Part shown: positions 47,180-59,037 of the stretch, in pieces
How positions within the stretch are numbered: the stretch's first letter is position 1
Layout: every line of letters starts with the position of its first letter
Assembly (NCBI GenBank): GCA_050084985.1
Contig: JBITNC010000001.1
Coordinates: 106,640,001 to 106,704,000 of the forward strand
Source of the DNA: Nageia nagi
Taxonomy: Eukaryota > Pinophyta
DNA: 64,000 nucleotides
Direction of reading: 5' to 3'
Program-made: the position numbers and the translations under genes
The notes under the pieces: model-generated
The model's input: only the letters and a program-made list of their open reading frames with translations
Database searches by the model: none
Told to the model about the DNA's origin: nothing

Positions 47180-48400
47180 TTCAAAGATATGTGATGTTTA
47201 TAGGCTCATGCTCTTCATTTCCCTGCATTTCGGCTAAGTGGTCGGCTCTAGAACCAAATATCTTCTTAATGATATAAGGTCCTAACATATTAAGGGTGAA
47301 CTTATCATAAAGTTGATGCTCTATATGTGATGTTTTCTAATTTTATTTAAATACCAAAGCTCTTATAGTAAATTCTTGAATCATAGCTTTTTTTTCAAAT
47401 GATTTCTTAATTCGACTTTGATAGGTTCACATATGTTATAGTGCATGGATTCATCTTCCATCTAAGAGTAATAATTTATCTAGTTTGGCTTGGTGAGCTA
47501 CTTCATCCATTATATATTCTTATAATGCAATCCTTAGGGAAGGTATATCAATTTATAAAGGTAATACTTATTCTAAATCATAATAATGAAAAATAGGGAT
47601 TCCCTAGTAGGAGTTCTAATACTCATACGATATGCCTATAGAGCATGTGGAATTAGAAGATGCTAATCTCTATGAGAGTTATTTACTATTTTAACTAATT
47701 TAATCATAATATTTTTATTTGTTGGTTTAGTTTGACCATTCCCTTATAAATAATATGATGTAGAAAATTTGATCCTAATATGGAACACCTTATATAGGGC
47801 TAACACTTCCTTTTTTAAAAAATTCTTCCCATTGTTTATGACAATTTGAGTGGGAATGCCAAAATGAAAAATAAAGTGATGTTTTATGAATTTTGCTATC
47901 TTGGGACCCTTGGTGGAGATCAAAGGGATAGCTTCAACCCATTTCATAAAATATTTTGTAGCTATAATTATAAACTTGTGACCTTCTAATGAGGTGGGAG
48001 ATATCTTCCCTATAAGATCTAGTGCCCATCGTGATAATGGCCATAGCAATTGCATAGGTTATAAATCTTGAGATGGTTGGATGAAAAGGTGAGTATGTTG
48101 TTGGTATTTAAATTATTTCTTAAAATACTCAACATAATAACATTCCATTGTAGGTGAATAGTATCCCATGCACATTAAGCATTTTGTAATAATTATACCA
48201 CTAAAGTGTCCTCCAAATATTTTGTCATGTGCACATGAGATTGCAATATGTGAATTTGCCCATTCTAAGCATCTGAGTAATATACCATGAAAACCTCTAC
48301 AATATAGTATATCACCTAGCATGTAATAATGAGAAGCCCTTAATTTAAATTCTTTTGTAACTAATTTGGTCAATTCCTTAGGTAAAACTCCATCTCTCAA
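47180..48400 (-). pseudogene. Tat integrase
   Basis: 48400-48113 holds the zinc-binding N-terminus (HYYMLGDILYCRGFHGILLR, HDKIFGGHFSG then CLMCMGYYSPTM). 48055-47744 holds the core with WALDLIGKISPTSLEGHKF (first Asp), WVEAIPL, and VINNGKNF (second Asp changed to Asn). After a TAA at 47744-47746, where a Gln is usual, the frame continues with GNGQTKP (Glu position Lys-like). The C-terminal tail (DKFTL..., ADHLAEMQG-like) ends near 47180. Catalytic residues are lost. Confidence 0.87.
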
Positions 48401-48499
48401 GAATTTATCTAATTGATCATGCCATATATTCTTACCTTCTATTGTGATATCTACAACTTCATATGCTTCTTAATCTATATCCAAAGTAGACTTTGTTAC

Positions 48500-49020
48500 T
48501 TGTATTACTTCATTATGAATGGTACATTTATTAGGATCCCAAGGTATTAAAGATCTAATTGATGCCATAGTGTCATCAAACCTATTAGTTGATCTAGGGG
48601 TTGCCTCTATTTCATATATTTTGAAGGAGATTAATAGAGTTTTTACTAATTGCTTATATTTTTGAAGTAAATGTTCCTTACATTGGAAGACCCCATTAAT
48701 TCAATTAACTATTGATAATGAATCTCCAATGAATTTTATTCCTCTTATTTTCTCTTTTATAGCAATTTTAATAACTAGAATCAAGGTTTCAAATTCAACA
48801 TTATTATTGGTGCATGAGAAATCTAACTAAAAAGAATATGGGATAGGTGTTCCTTATGAAGTAATGAAAACAACACTAGCACCTTCACTTTGTTCACATC
48901 AAGACCCATCAAAATATATTGTCACATCCCATTTATCTTCTAATTCAACTAGAATTTCTACTTCATCTAGCTAAAAAACATGTTCATCAGGAAACTCAAT
49001 AATAAGAGGTTTATCATCTT
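48500..49020 (-). pseudogene. Second (archaeal-type) RNase H of the Tat element
   Basis: It reads CTNNNVEFETLILVIKIAIK, then KFIGDSLSIVN, QCKEHLLQKYKQLV and RSTNRFDDTMAS. This is the T(N)NNEAEYEALI..L......I...GDS.LV..Q..G......L..Y.......E..H.PR..N..ADALA pattern. An extra RNase H between the RT-linked RNase H and integrase is a hallmark of the Tat lineage. It has several stops. Confidence 0.82.
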
Positions 49021-49072
49021 GTAGAGGTGCCTCTATGAGATAATCAACTATAACTTGCCCCTTGATGAATTT

Positions 49073-49353
49073 CTAGCTTATAAATTGCAATTGTAACTCT
49101 ATTAAATGCATAATCCATTTAGATGTTATAGTATTTTGATAGGTTTTATTCATCATATATTTTAATGGATCTTCTTTTGGAATCACATAAGTAGTATGAT
49201 TAAGCATATAATGTCTAAGCTTTTTAGTTATGAATACAATTGTAAAACATAACTTTTCCATATATACATACCTTATTTTGTAATCAACTAAAGTTTGACT
49301 AAGATAGTATATAACTTGTTCTTTATTATTTTCATTCTTTTGAGCAAGCATAG
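49073..49353 (-). pseudogene. Gypsy RNase H of the Tat element (second half)
   Basis: The frame reads MLAQKNENNKEQVIYYLSQT, then EKLCFTIVFITKKLRHYMLN and DPLKYMMNKTYQNTITSKW, the gypsy pattern L.Q....KE..IYYLSR.L...E..Y...EK.C.A...A...LR.Y...H...V...DPL. The first bases at 49354 and beyond belong to the inserted element; the upstream half continues at 55407. Confidence 0.88.
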
Positions 49354-50141
49354 TGTTACCACCCAATTTTTTATCAAAATTTTGTCCAAACTTTTTCCTT
49401 GATTTAAGTATCTAAAAAAAATGTTATTTGTGTTGTTTGTGTTAATTAAGAAAAATAGATAAAAATTAAATAATCAAAAATCCAAAAATAAGTTTGTCAA
49501 GATCATATCTTTTTATGAAAAAAAGAGTTTGGACCTTTGGGTAGCATCTTTCATCATAGAGGTAAGAACATATTCTAGACATTAACATGCAAGTTGGTTT
49601 TTACAAACCATTGAATATCATTCTCCAATTTGATTGCAAGAGCCTACCCTCAACACAAGATGAAATTTGGTTCTAATCAATCATTGAATGATGAGCATTT
49701 AAACTCCATTTTCAAAGCCAAGTGTTCATTCTACACACCAAAAGGTGGAAGTTATTTCTCATCATGATTCAAAAACCAAAAGGATTTTTTATTTTCAAAA
49801 TCAAAGCTTAAAATCATGATTTTTGAGTATCTTTTTGTTTTCTTTATCATACCAAGTTATATATCAATCTATATGTGACTAAGTATTTTTCTTTTATCAC
49901 ATCATCTTAAGGTTTAACTTGATGCGACTTCATATTGGCCCTCTAGTTGCATCAAAATAAATTGGAACTCAGAATGATAAAGGTTTCTTAGTATTGTATG
50001 CACTTATAGATTATCAGGTCATGTCAACTTCAACATCAACTCACCCTAATCAAATTATTTCCATTCATTTCTCCTTCATTGTCTGATTTAGGGAAACTTA
50101 ATCTCGATCTCTAACATGTGTCCCCTCACATCATTTTCACC

Positions 50142-50149
50142 TATAAATA
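50142..50149 (+). promoter_or_regulatory. TATA box of the 6.0-kb element
   Basis: TATAAATAG in cacctataaatagtcaaagag, ~790 bp from the left tip and ~815 bp before the orphan reading frame. Confidence 0.5.
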
Positions 50150-50963
50150 GTCAAAGAGACCATTCGCTTATCATCTAGCATTGATTTTTATTCTTTGTTT
50201 GGATTATTTTTCTTTTCTAGCCAAAGTGACCAAGGTGTTAGGATTACTCGCATTGAGTTGAGTGGTTAGCCAAAATGATAGCCGTTGTTGTAGGGTGTTG
50301 AAGTTTAAGTTGAAGAAACTCAAACTTTGTTGTCCTTACCACTGATTATAAACTATTTCAATCTAACCAAGGAGATCAAGGTCCATAAAGGACACAACCA
50401 AATTGGACCCCCTTTTTTGTTTGATTTTTTGCATTGCATTGCATATTTAGCTAAAGCAACTAACACATAGCTTCCTCGCATCAGATCGATCATTAACTAG
50501 AAGTGACCATAGTTTCTTTTTGATGCATTATCTTGCTTTCAAACTCCCAATGATCGAACATGAAAAATTGCTAATTATTTCATTGCATTGAGTTAAGACT
50601 CATCTCATCATGATCTTGTATTGATTTCATATCATGTATTATCTAAAATCAAAGTGACTAAGTTCATAAGAATTAATTATAGTTACATCCTTTTGGTCTT
50701 CAATTTGAAGCAACTTGAATATGTCTTAGTTTCATTATTTTACACTTCAACTTAAACTGACTAATGCCTTCAATTATCACATCATATCAAGATCACACAT
50801 AAAGAAAATTATTTAAAATTTGGTATTCACACCCATATATGTTGATAACTCAATGCGATTGAATAAAAAATAGTATTTTTTGAAAAATGAAAATTTGATA
50901 AAATTGCACTCATTTTACCTTTTCTTGAGATGATGGCTAAAATTGATCTTTGTTATTTTTAGG

Positions 50964-53900
50964 ATGAGTTAGTCAAAGAAGGATTCTAGTTGTTATTCTT
51001 GACTTACCAAGAATAGTTTTGTAGAAATGAAGAAACATGGGAGAGTCAAATAAATTGCTTATTACTATGATATGCTAGAGAACATAAGAGACCCAAAATG
51101 AAATCATACTGACCTAATTTTTATGATGAGAGAAGTAGAGGGTATTTCAAAAGAAGTTAAAGAAAAAGATGTACTCAATTATTTAGGACTCTTTATAGCC
51201 ATAGTTATTCAATTTTTGGTAAAATTTTTAGAGTTGGTTTTGGAAGTAGTAGAGCATATTGATTTTACAAGATGAGTAGTCACTGATGCAAAAGGAATAG
51301 TTATTGCATATTTGACCAAAGAAGGTATTGGAAAAGCTATGGGTTGGTATAACTAAGGGATTATTTTCACTTAAAAAGATGCTAATCAAAAATATGAAGA
51401 ATAAAATAACAAATATAGGCCTAGTGAATTTAACAAATCTTTGTTAAAACCAAAACATCACAGCCTACCTCATCAAGCTATAATGAAAGCTCAAATGTGC
51501 CTATTCCATGATACCTCAAACAAAGTTATGAACTTATTATGCAAGATTTTGGGTAAATATATTAATATTCATTTCAAGAAATATTTGTTTGGTTTCTTGT
51601 ATAGTGTCAATAAAGGAGATATCATATGCTAGATTTAGGTTATCAGTGATGGCATGATTGAATAGCTCAAATAAGTGAGGAAGATAAGATTCTTATTTAT
51701 ACGTCCTATCTAGTCTTTTTATTTCTTAAAGGCAAGAATCAATCAAGGGTTCATGGTATTAAAAAGATAATTTTCAATATAAAGAAAGTCATTTATATGG
51801 GCTACCCCAAGTTCCATAAGGTTGAAGAGTGGAGCTATATTTAAATGAGAATAAATGAATGGTAATATGCCATAATTAAGGAGATGAAAGGACCATAACA
51901 TGAGCCCAAAATTTCCATTGAAGCCTATAATGTTTTCAAAAGGTTTGTTGATTTCTACTTAGAAGAATTTGATAATTATTACATTAGAGTGTTTGGTGCA
52001 GATGTGTCTCCCCTCAAATTGCCATGATATCTTAGTGATAGAATGGTATTTTTAGAATTTGTCATACATGTTTTTTATTTTCATGAAACATTTGCCAAAG
52101 AGAAAAAATAGGCCCCAATAAATTTGCCTATCAGCCTATCATGGTATTGTTGCAACAATTAGATAGAAGTAGATACCATTAAATCTAAAATTGAAGTATA
52201 TGGCTTTGAGAGGTACATAATAAAAATAAATTATGATTCAATTGGAGTAGTTGATCAATTTTATCAAAAGTTTCATACAAATTATAAACATCAATCCCTT
52301 GACCACTTGGAGAAATTTAGAAATATGCATTCAAACCTAGAAATTCAAAGAATATCAAAATAACTGGCTCAAATGGAGAAAATATGAGTATCAAGAGATG
52401 CAAATCAAAGAGTGACTCACCACATCTTGAAGCTTAGCAAACAGTTGAGCAAGATTTTACAAAAGATCCCAATTTTAACCAATTTAGCTCAATGTAAGGG
52501 GTCAATGTTTTGAAAATAACTAATGCATAAGTGGTACACTCAAAATCCCAATATGAAAGTGAATAAAGTATTCATATTGCATTCCCTACTAGAAATCCTT
52601 TTTCCAATAGTATCTCTTCTAGCATATCAAATGATTTTGATGATGATAATGAATCAAAGTATGATTGTAGATCAAGATCAAGGAGCCATAGCATTGAGCA
52701 AGGAGAAGAACAAGTGGGAGGAGAAGAAGAAGGATAAGAATAAGAAGAGGATAATGAGCAAGTCAAATAAGGTTTTGAATAATATTAGGATCCAATTCCA
52801 ACAAAAAACACTCATATAGAAAAGGAAGCAGAATATGTAAACATCATTGACTCTGAGAAAGAAAGGGAGATCAAAGAAAAAATACCCATTTCTCTTGAAG
52901 GCTCTTTTGGTTTGGATTTGATCACCACTTACTCTTCATCCAACCCCAAAGGTTCCCATCAAGAAGGCATAGTTTCAAAAATCCCTATACAACAAGCCAC
53001 CAAGGAACCTACTCAAACTACAGAGCACCCAACCACTCGATTTGAGGGTAGGAAAGCTATTACTCCTCATAAAATTTAAAGTTTATAGAAGTCTTCATCT
53101 AGATAGTCATTTAGAGAAATTAGTACTGATGGTAATGAAGATGATGATGAAGATAATGAAAAGAGGAGGAAGAAAAGAAAACAAGAGGAACATGAAAACC
53201 AAATTATCTTCATAGATGACAACATGATCATTGATTAACTTAGCTATGAGAATCTTTTAAAAAACATAGATATTGATGCATACCTTAAAAGACTTGAGGA
53301 AATTACTAGTGGAAGTGAAGATAAAGAGGAAGCAAAAGCTACAACTAAAGAAACTACCCACATTCCCCATAAATTGCCAACTATGGTAGAATTTGGAAAA
53401 GAGACCCTACGAGTGAGAAAGGTTTTCACTAATGTCAAGAAACAAAAAGAGAAGAGGCAAATAAATGTTACCACTATGGAGTATAAAATTGGGCCACATA
53501 GAATGGAGTCAAATGCATACATTAAAGATAAAGGCATAAAGAATTTGAAAAAATTAGCATAGGAAAAGGAATCAGAGGTAAACAAGATCAAAAGTGAAAT
53601 GAAGAAAACTTTCAAGGAGTTTGATGAATTTGGGGTTTAAAAAAATGAAGTGAAGTCTATATACAAAATAGGTTGTGAATTTGAGAAGAAAATTGGTAAA
53701 GCAACCTAAGTCTTTCCAAATGCATACCATGACCTTGTTTACCTTGATAATATCAATTTTTTATTATATGGTGTTGAGGTTGATATAAATAAATTTGCAG
53801 ACAAATGGCTAGATGAAGTAAAAAATGTGTCAAGAATTGAGTAGGAGGTTATTAATGATAAATAGTTGTTGAACTTTTACAAAGAATTTTTGTTCCTTTT

Positions 53901-54400
53901 TAATTGATTGTTAGATGCCAAGCAAATATGTTAGACATTTAAAGAAGAGGTTGCTAAGGTGTATCAAGAGAATAGGGATATTATTGATTTGATAGATATT
54001 CAAACCCTGGATGAATCTAACCAATGGAGGAATGATGATGAAGTTAAAAAAAGTTTAAAAGAGCTTTTGAAAAGAAAATTAAAATCAAAATATCCTAAGT
54101 AAGAATTTGTAGCATATGAATGCTACCTCTCTTGGCTTTCCCAAGTTAATATTGCACATTATAAAATCCAAAAATAGGTAATAGGGAATACTATCTATCA
54201 ATATCAAGCATTGATGGAAGGTTGAGATAGAGTTCAAAACTTCTTGAAAGGAGATATTAAGGCAAAGATTATAGAAATGATAGCTCAATTTCCTCCTTCA
54301 ACACCAAATTCAAGAATAGTTATTATGTTATTAGCAAAATTATAAAGAGAATTAAGGATAAAAAATTTGTTGTCCCCTTAGTCTCCAGAGTTAGTTTAAT
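50964..54400 (+). pseudogene. Orphan protein of the 6.0-kb element (~1,140 codons, unknown)
   Basis: Three frames joined by two shifts read as one protein: 50964 to ~51700, ~51773 to 52360, and ~52440-54400. Part 1 has a helical domain with HHSLPHQAIMKAQMCLFHDT and FKKYLFGFLYSVNKGDIIC (51456-51630). Part 2 reads KKVIYMGYPKFHKVEEWSYI, then EAYNVFKRFVDFYLEEFDNY and SDRMVFLEFVIHVFYFHETF. Part 3 has an Arg/Ser patch (RSRSRSHSIEQGEEQ), acidic and Lys/Glu coiled-coil stretches (53130-53640), and a helical end (FVAYECYLSWLSQVNIAHYK; KGDIKAKIIEMIAQFPPST). The part 1 domain loosely recalls the helical domain of plant element proteins of unknown function. No enzyme motif is seen. Confidence 0.6.
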
Positions 54401-55401
54401 TTTTAAAATTTTTTAGATTATCTTTTTTTGAGATGTCTAATTTTCAAACTTAGCAAAATTTTGATAATTTTGTAATTACGATTTCTTAATGTAGTTAGGA
54501 TTTCTCAAAGGTTTTAGGGTTCTTTTTAAAACCTAATTAATATACATTAGTTAAAGGATAAAGGGTCTCATTTGTAACTCTCTCTTTAGCACTCTAAATT
54601 CTAAAAGTTACACTTTGAAGTTTCTGCAATAATAAGATAGAATCTTTTGCATCCAACTTATGTGTTTTTATTTCTTAGATACTTGTTTAAGTGATAAGAT
54701 GAATTTCAAGTCTATATGTAGTAATCCATTTCTTATACTTAGATAATGCTATCTTTTCACAAATTTAAAAAGCAATCAACATTTTAGTTGGTGAAAGAAA
54801 TGTGATGTGTTGTTCAAGCTATGTAATATAACATATCATTGAAGAAACAAAGTGCTTGTAACAAAGAAGTAAAAGAAACTAAGTGAAAGGAAATTTACAT
54901 GAGATATATCATTCTTTACTTATAACTTGATTAACTTGAGCAAGATTCTTCATCTTGGTTAAAACAATTAATTGATTGATTTACTTTTCTAGAATTAATA
55001 GAATAATCATTTAATTCAAGGGTAAGAAAAAAATTATGATTGAATTAAACTACGTTATTGCACATTCAAAGGAAAATGGTTAAAAAATATAAAAAATTAT
55101 GAAAATATTCATTCAATAAGTGAAGAGATACTTTTGTGAAAATATTACTATCTTCCTCATAACTTGGATAATTCAAGAAAATCTAATGTAACCGAATTAT
55201 AAAGATTAAGTAACTACTTACTTTTTTAAAATTAGTGGAGCAAGTATTTAATCTAAGTATGGGAAAGATTGTGAAAAAAATAACATAAGTCTTAACATAA
55301 TGCATTATCACTAAGTAAACACATCTAGGACCACCTCGTTAAAAGGAGGATCTTAGATCCCTACTATTCCCTTTTTCTCCTAACAATAAAAATGTTTAAC
55401 A
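54400..55401 (+). other. Right non-coding end of the 6.0-kb element
   Basis: No ORF. It includes an imperfect ~236-bp duplication: ataacttgattaacttgag (54922) pairs with ataacttggataattcaag (55158), and ttacttttctagaatta (54981) with ttactttttt-aaaatta (55218). It could be a degenerate 3' LTR. Confidence 0.45.
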
Positions 55402-55406
55402 CATAG

Positions 55407-56657
55407 TACCCAAAGTTGTTTCAATGGCTAACAAATATAATAAAAATGGTTCCCCTTCCCTTAGAGGAATCAAAATTGGTGGTGAAAATAAATAACATTT
55501 GATTTCCTCAAACTCCTTTTGTTTTTTCATGCCCCAGTGGAAGATAATTCCCTTTTTTAACAATTTATTAAAGGGCTTCCATTTATTTGATAGTTACGAA
55601 ATAAAATTCTTTATCACTTGTAATTTTCCTTGTAATCTTTGTAATTATTTGATATTTGAAGGGGGAGGTTTGTCTAATATGGCCTTTATTTTATTAGGTT
55701 CTACTTTAATTCATCTTCTTAAAATGATAAATCCTAACAACTTACCTAAGATTACTCTAAATATGCACTTTTTTGTATTTAACCTAACATTGTATTCTAA
55801 CAATCTATCAAACATATTCATTAGTACATTAGGATGTTGTTCTGTAGTCTTACATTTATCCAATAAATCATACATATAGTCATCAATGATATCATGCATA
55901 TAATCATGAAATATATATTTCATCACCCTTTGATAAGTTGCCCTAGCATTTTTTAAACCAAAGGGCATTACTTTGTAACAAAAGGTTCCATAAGGTGTTA
56001 TGAATGGTGTTTTATGTTGATCTTCCAGGGTAAATTTTATTTTATTGTATCCATAGAACCCATCCATGAGTGAAAGAATTTCATTTCCAGCCATGGCATC
56101 AACCAAATTATCAATATTTAGGAGCAAAAAATCATCCTTAGGACTTGCTTTATTTAAATCTATGAAGTTTGTGTAGATGCGAATCTTAACATTAGGCTTT
56201 TTTATTGAAACTACATTTGAAATACAATCCATATAATAAATAAGTTGAATAAACTTAACATTTAATAGCTTTTGTAATTCTTCTTTTACCATAAAAGCTA
56301 TTGTGGGATCCATCTTTCATAATTTTTTCTTAATAGATTTTGCATCTTCTTTAAGTCCTAAGTTATGTACTACTAAGTTTGTATATATTCCAATAATATC
56401 CTCATATGATCATGCAAATATGTTCTCTTTTTATTTAAGAATAGATATAAACACTTTTGTTTCATCTTCAGTCAAAGATTTCCCTAATTTTACAACCTTA
56501 GGATTATTAGGATCATCACTTAAATCTACATCAATAGTCTCTTCAATTAGTATATGTGATCCTTCTTCTAATTGGATAGGTGTAGGAATCCAATTCTTAT
56601 CACTTAAATTGTATGCTTTAGCCTCTTCAATGTTTTGTTCAATCAAGGTTGTATTTA
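55407..56657 (-). pseudogene. Tat reverse transcriptase and first half of RNase H
   Basis: The 200-codon open piece 56313-55711 holds DLNKASPKDDFLLLNIDNLV, DAMAGNEILSLMDGFYGYNK, DQHKTPFITPYGTFCYKVMP and FGLKNARATYQRVMKYIFHD; the residues around the catalytic box read DDYMYD instead of YVDD. Below 55711 it continues with the connection motifs (LQRLQGKLQVIKNFIS) and PFNKLLKKG to the RNase H start at 55407. Above 56313 an N-terminal linker (LVVHNLGLKEDAKSIKKKL; 56646-56431 open) precedes the RT. The sequence is closest to Tat-type RTs. Confidence 0.9.
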
Positions 56658-57764
56658 TGTACTATCCCCAAATTTGTAAAATGTCCACTTTCTCTCCTCT
56701 TAGAGTGTGATGTCCATGGCAAAGGAGGAGAAACCAAAAATAAATTAATTTAGGAGTATTTTATTAATATTTTGCATTTATTTTTGTAACCAAGGCTAAA
56801 GAGACCCTTGAGGCACTCACCCTTGGATTTTATTTAATTAATTTAGCTCAATTATTTGTAATTAATGCAATATTAGTCTCTCATAATGGGATGTTGCATT
56901 TATGAGCCATTGATCTTGTAATTTGGCATCTCTAGGCAACCATTGTGGGACGTTGGGCTTCCTGGGTCCTTAGATGATTTAATTTGTCATCCCAAGACAC
57001 CAAAAGAGGGATGTTGCACTTTGGGTAATTCTAAGGTATGAGAGATCTTGATATAAAAGGAGATGGGATGCATCATTTGGGGGCATGCTTGAAGATCATC
57101 AAAGTTTATCTCTTTCTAGGGGTTAGCAGCTAGTGGAGTTGTAGCTTTCTAGCTAACTTAGTGGGAGAGCTCAAGCTAGTGTGGAGGAGCTCTTACCTAA
57201 GCTAGGATAGTAGCTCAAGCCAGCGAGGTGGAGTTGCTAGAGTAGCTCAAGCCAGTGAGGTGGAGTTACTAGAATAGTTTAAGCTAGTGTGGTGGAACTA
57301 TTCTATCCTTGATCTAGATCCAACCAGTGGGGTAGATCCAGATCCAACCAATGTGACCATATTCTAGATCCAGATCTAACCTACCAAATCAATGTGAGGA
57401 GGCACATCCTAGATCCAGACCAATTGAATCAGTGTGAGGAGGCTCATCCAACATTGGGGAGAAGAGATTGAAGAACTTGCAAGGCCAGATCATCTAAATC
57501 TACTTTGTGAGGGCCAACATCCCCCTTCTTGAACATTTGGGTATTTTTCCTTGAGTATTGTACTTGTCCATTTGGGACATCCCAGCTCTTGAAGAATAAA
57601 ATACATTTTTGACTCTATTTCTTGTTCAATTTGTAGATCTGATTTGAATTGAGCTAGATAGAAAAAATATAAATATATATATAAATTTCTAGGTAGTGAT
57701 ATTTCAACTTTGGAATATTACACTTTAACAAAAATTTCATTTTGTGAGTTTTGGGGATATTACA
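56658..57764 (+). repeat. 5' LTR of the pol-less gypsy (1107 bp)
   Basis: Runs TGTACTATCCCCAAATTTG...GGGGATATTACA. TATAAAA at 57052-57058. Downstream of it (57160-57310) are three 32-bp tandem copies of tagctcaagccagtgaggtggagtt-like text at 57211, 57243 and 57275, then a run of ctagatccagatc-type words. Confidence 0.95.
57052..57058 (+). promoter_or_regulatory. TATA box of the pol-less gypsy LTR
   Basis: TATAAAA in cttgaTATAAAAggagatggg, identical in the 3' LTR (60601-60607). Confidence 0.65.
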
Positions 57765-57780
57765 ATGGTATCAAAGCTAG
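57765..57780 (+). other. Primer-binding site (initiator tRNA-Met type)
   Basis: ATGGTATCAAAGCTAG right after the LTR; TGGTATCAAAGC differs by one base from TGGTATCAGAGC, the complement of the initiator tRNA-Met 3' end. Confidence 0.85.
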
Positions 57781-57805
57781 TTTTCCTACCAGCTTGTATT
57801 AGCTC

Positions 57806-58990
57806 ATGCTGCCCAAGATCCATAATTACTACTTGAGAGGAAGAAGTGATCCTGATTATCAAACAAGCTTGGAGGAGAGAGACATAATAGATCTAGAGGG
57901 ATCTGAAGAGTGGGAGGAAGTCGAACAAGGGAACATGGCTAATTCCAACATAGCCATCCTAGATGCATTAAAAAAATGTGAGAGAAATTGTAGATACTCA
58001 CATCCCAAAGAGGGAACCAGACTCCACCACTCAACTAGGAGAATAGAAATGGCCAAGGAGAGAGCTCATCTGGGGCTAGATCTTGTTACCAAAAGTTTAT
58101 ACCTATTCCACCTAAGCCTCTTTTTAGAAAAGAGGAAGATCCAAAGGAGATCTATCAAAGACATTAGGAGAGGCTCGACCAATTGTTCAATGAGTACATG
58201 GCCAAACCAATAGAGTATAGAAACATCATATCTTTCTAAGAATTTCATGGAAAATTGGAGGGAGGATAGGGAGGACACCCACCTATCTTTAAGGACTCAT
58301 TGTAGAAGATCTAATTGGAGAAATTTGATGGAGGTGTAGGGATCTCAGTAAGAGGATGGATTCACTAGCTCCAAACATACTTGTCTTTCAATTCCATGGC
58401 AAAAGATGAGGCCATACATTTTTCCACACTCTCCTTGAAGGGACAAGCCTATGAGTGGTGGCACCATGGATTGAAAATGTTGGGGCATGACCAAATCTCA
58501 ACTTTTGATGAATTTTGCCAAAGGTTGCTAGAATGCTTTGAAAATAAGATTGAAGAAAGTTACTTCCATGAGCTCACCAAGATCCAATAGAAAGGTACAA
58601 TTAAAGAATATGTAGATGAGTTTATGAATGTTTTTGTTATGGTTTTAGATATATCAGAAGCTAGAAGGATGGCTATGTTCATGGAGGGTTTGAATGAAAA
58701 TATCAGAGCATCTATCAAAGCATTTGAGCCAAATGATCTTGATGAGGCAATTAGAAGGGTCATAGCACTTGAATCAACTAGTCTAATCCAAGGAAAGAGC
58801 AATCAAGGAAGGATGCAACCACCCTAGCAACAAATTATGCCATGTAAAATGAATGGGAGCCAAGGAAGGCTCATATCTCCACCAAGGAGAAATGCATGGT
58901 TGTTGGAGCAGACATAGAGGGATCAAGAGATCTCACATTCTGAAATGAGAAGAAGGAAAATGTGCTTTGTCTATAGAAGATCATGGGAGC
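57806..58990 (+). pseudogene. gag of the pol-less gypsy
   Basis: 57806-58213 is a charged N-terminal region. The Gag core is at 58381-58827: EAIHFSTLSLKGQAYEWWHH (W-W motif), QISTFDEFCQRLLECFENK, a TAG at a Gln position near 58588, then TIKEYVDEFMNVFVMV and MFMEGLNENIRASIKAFEPN. A degenerate knuckle region (MCFVYRRSWEPGHRYNG) follows at ~58960. This is the Retrotrans_gag pattern. It has two or three stops and a frameshift near 58210-58380, so it is inactive though quite well preserved. Confidence 0.88.
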
Positions 58991-59037
58991 CAGGCCATCG
59001 CTACAATGGGAAGGTGTAGCTCAGTTATGTAGAGGTA

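Larger units (their letters stand above)
49354..55401 (+). mobile_element. 6.0-kb element with orphan protein, inserted in Tat RNase H (TSD catag)
   Basis: The insert starts TGTTACCACCC and ends AATGTTTAACA, i.e. TG...CA with TGTTA/TAACA tips. It is flanked by catag at 49349-49353 and 55402-55406, and the Tat RNase H frame continues exactly across. These are LTR-retrotransposon features, and a TATAAATA lies at 50142-50149. Yet I could not pair the left (49354 to ~50950) and right (~54420-55401) non-coding ends as LTRs. The only coding content is one long degenerate frame (50964-54400) without RT, integrase or transposase motifs. A non-autonomous element is the best reading. Confidence 0.75.

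Noticed and set aside
49354-50950. Left end of the 6-kb element as an LTR paired with 54400-55401
   Set aside because: Only the terminal few bases (TGTTA/TAACA) agree; the bodies do not align by eye, so I did not annotate an LTR pair.
53244-53615. 123-codon minus-strand ORF with hydrophobic, membrane-like composition
   Set aside because: It is the reverse complement of the Lys/Glu coiled-coil part of the orphan protein; hydrophobicity is a by-product of antisense AAA/GAA codons.
55499-55879. 126-codon plus-strand ORF
   Set aside because: Antisense to the Tat RT connection region; no protein-like motif.
56303-56710. 135-codon plus-strand ORF
   Set aside because: Antisense to the Tat linker and crossing the boundary of an inserted LTR at 56658, so it cannot be an old gene.
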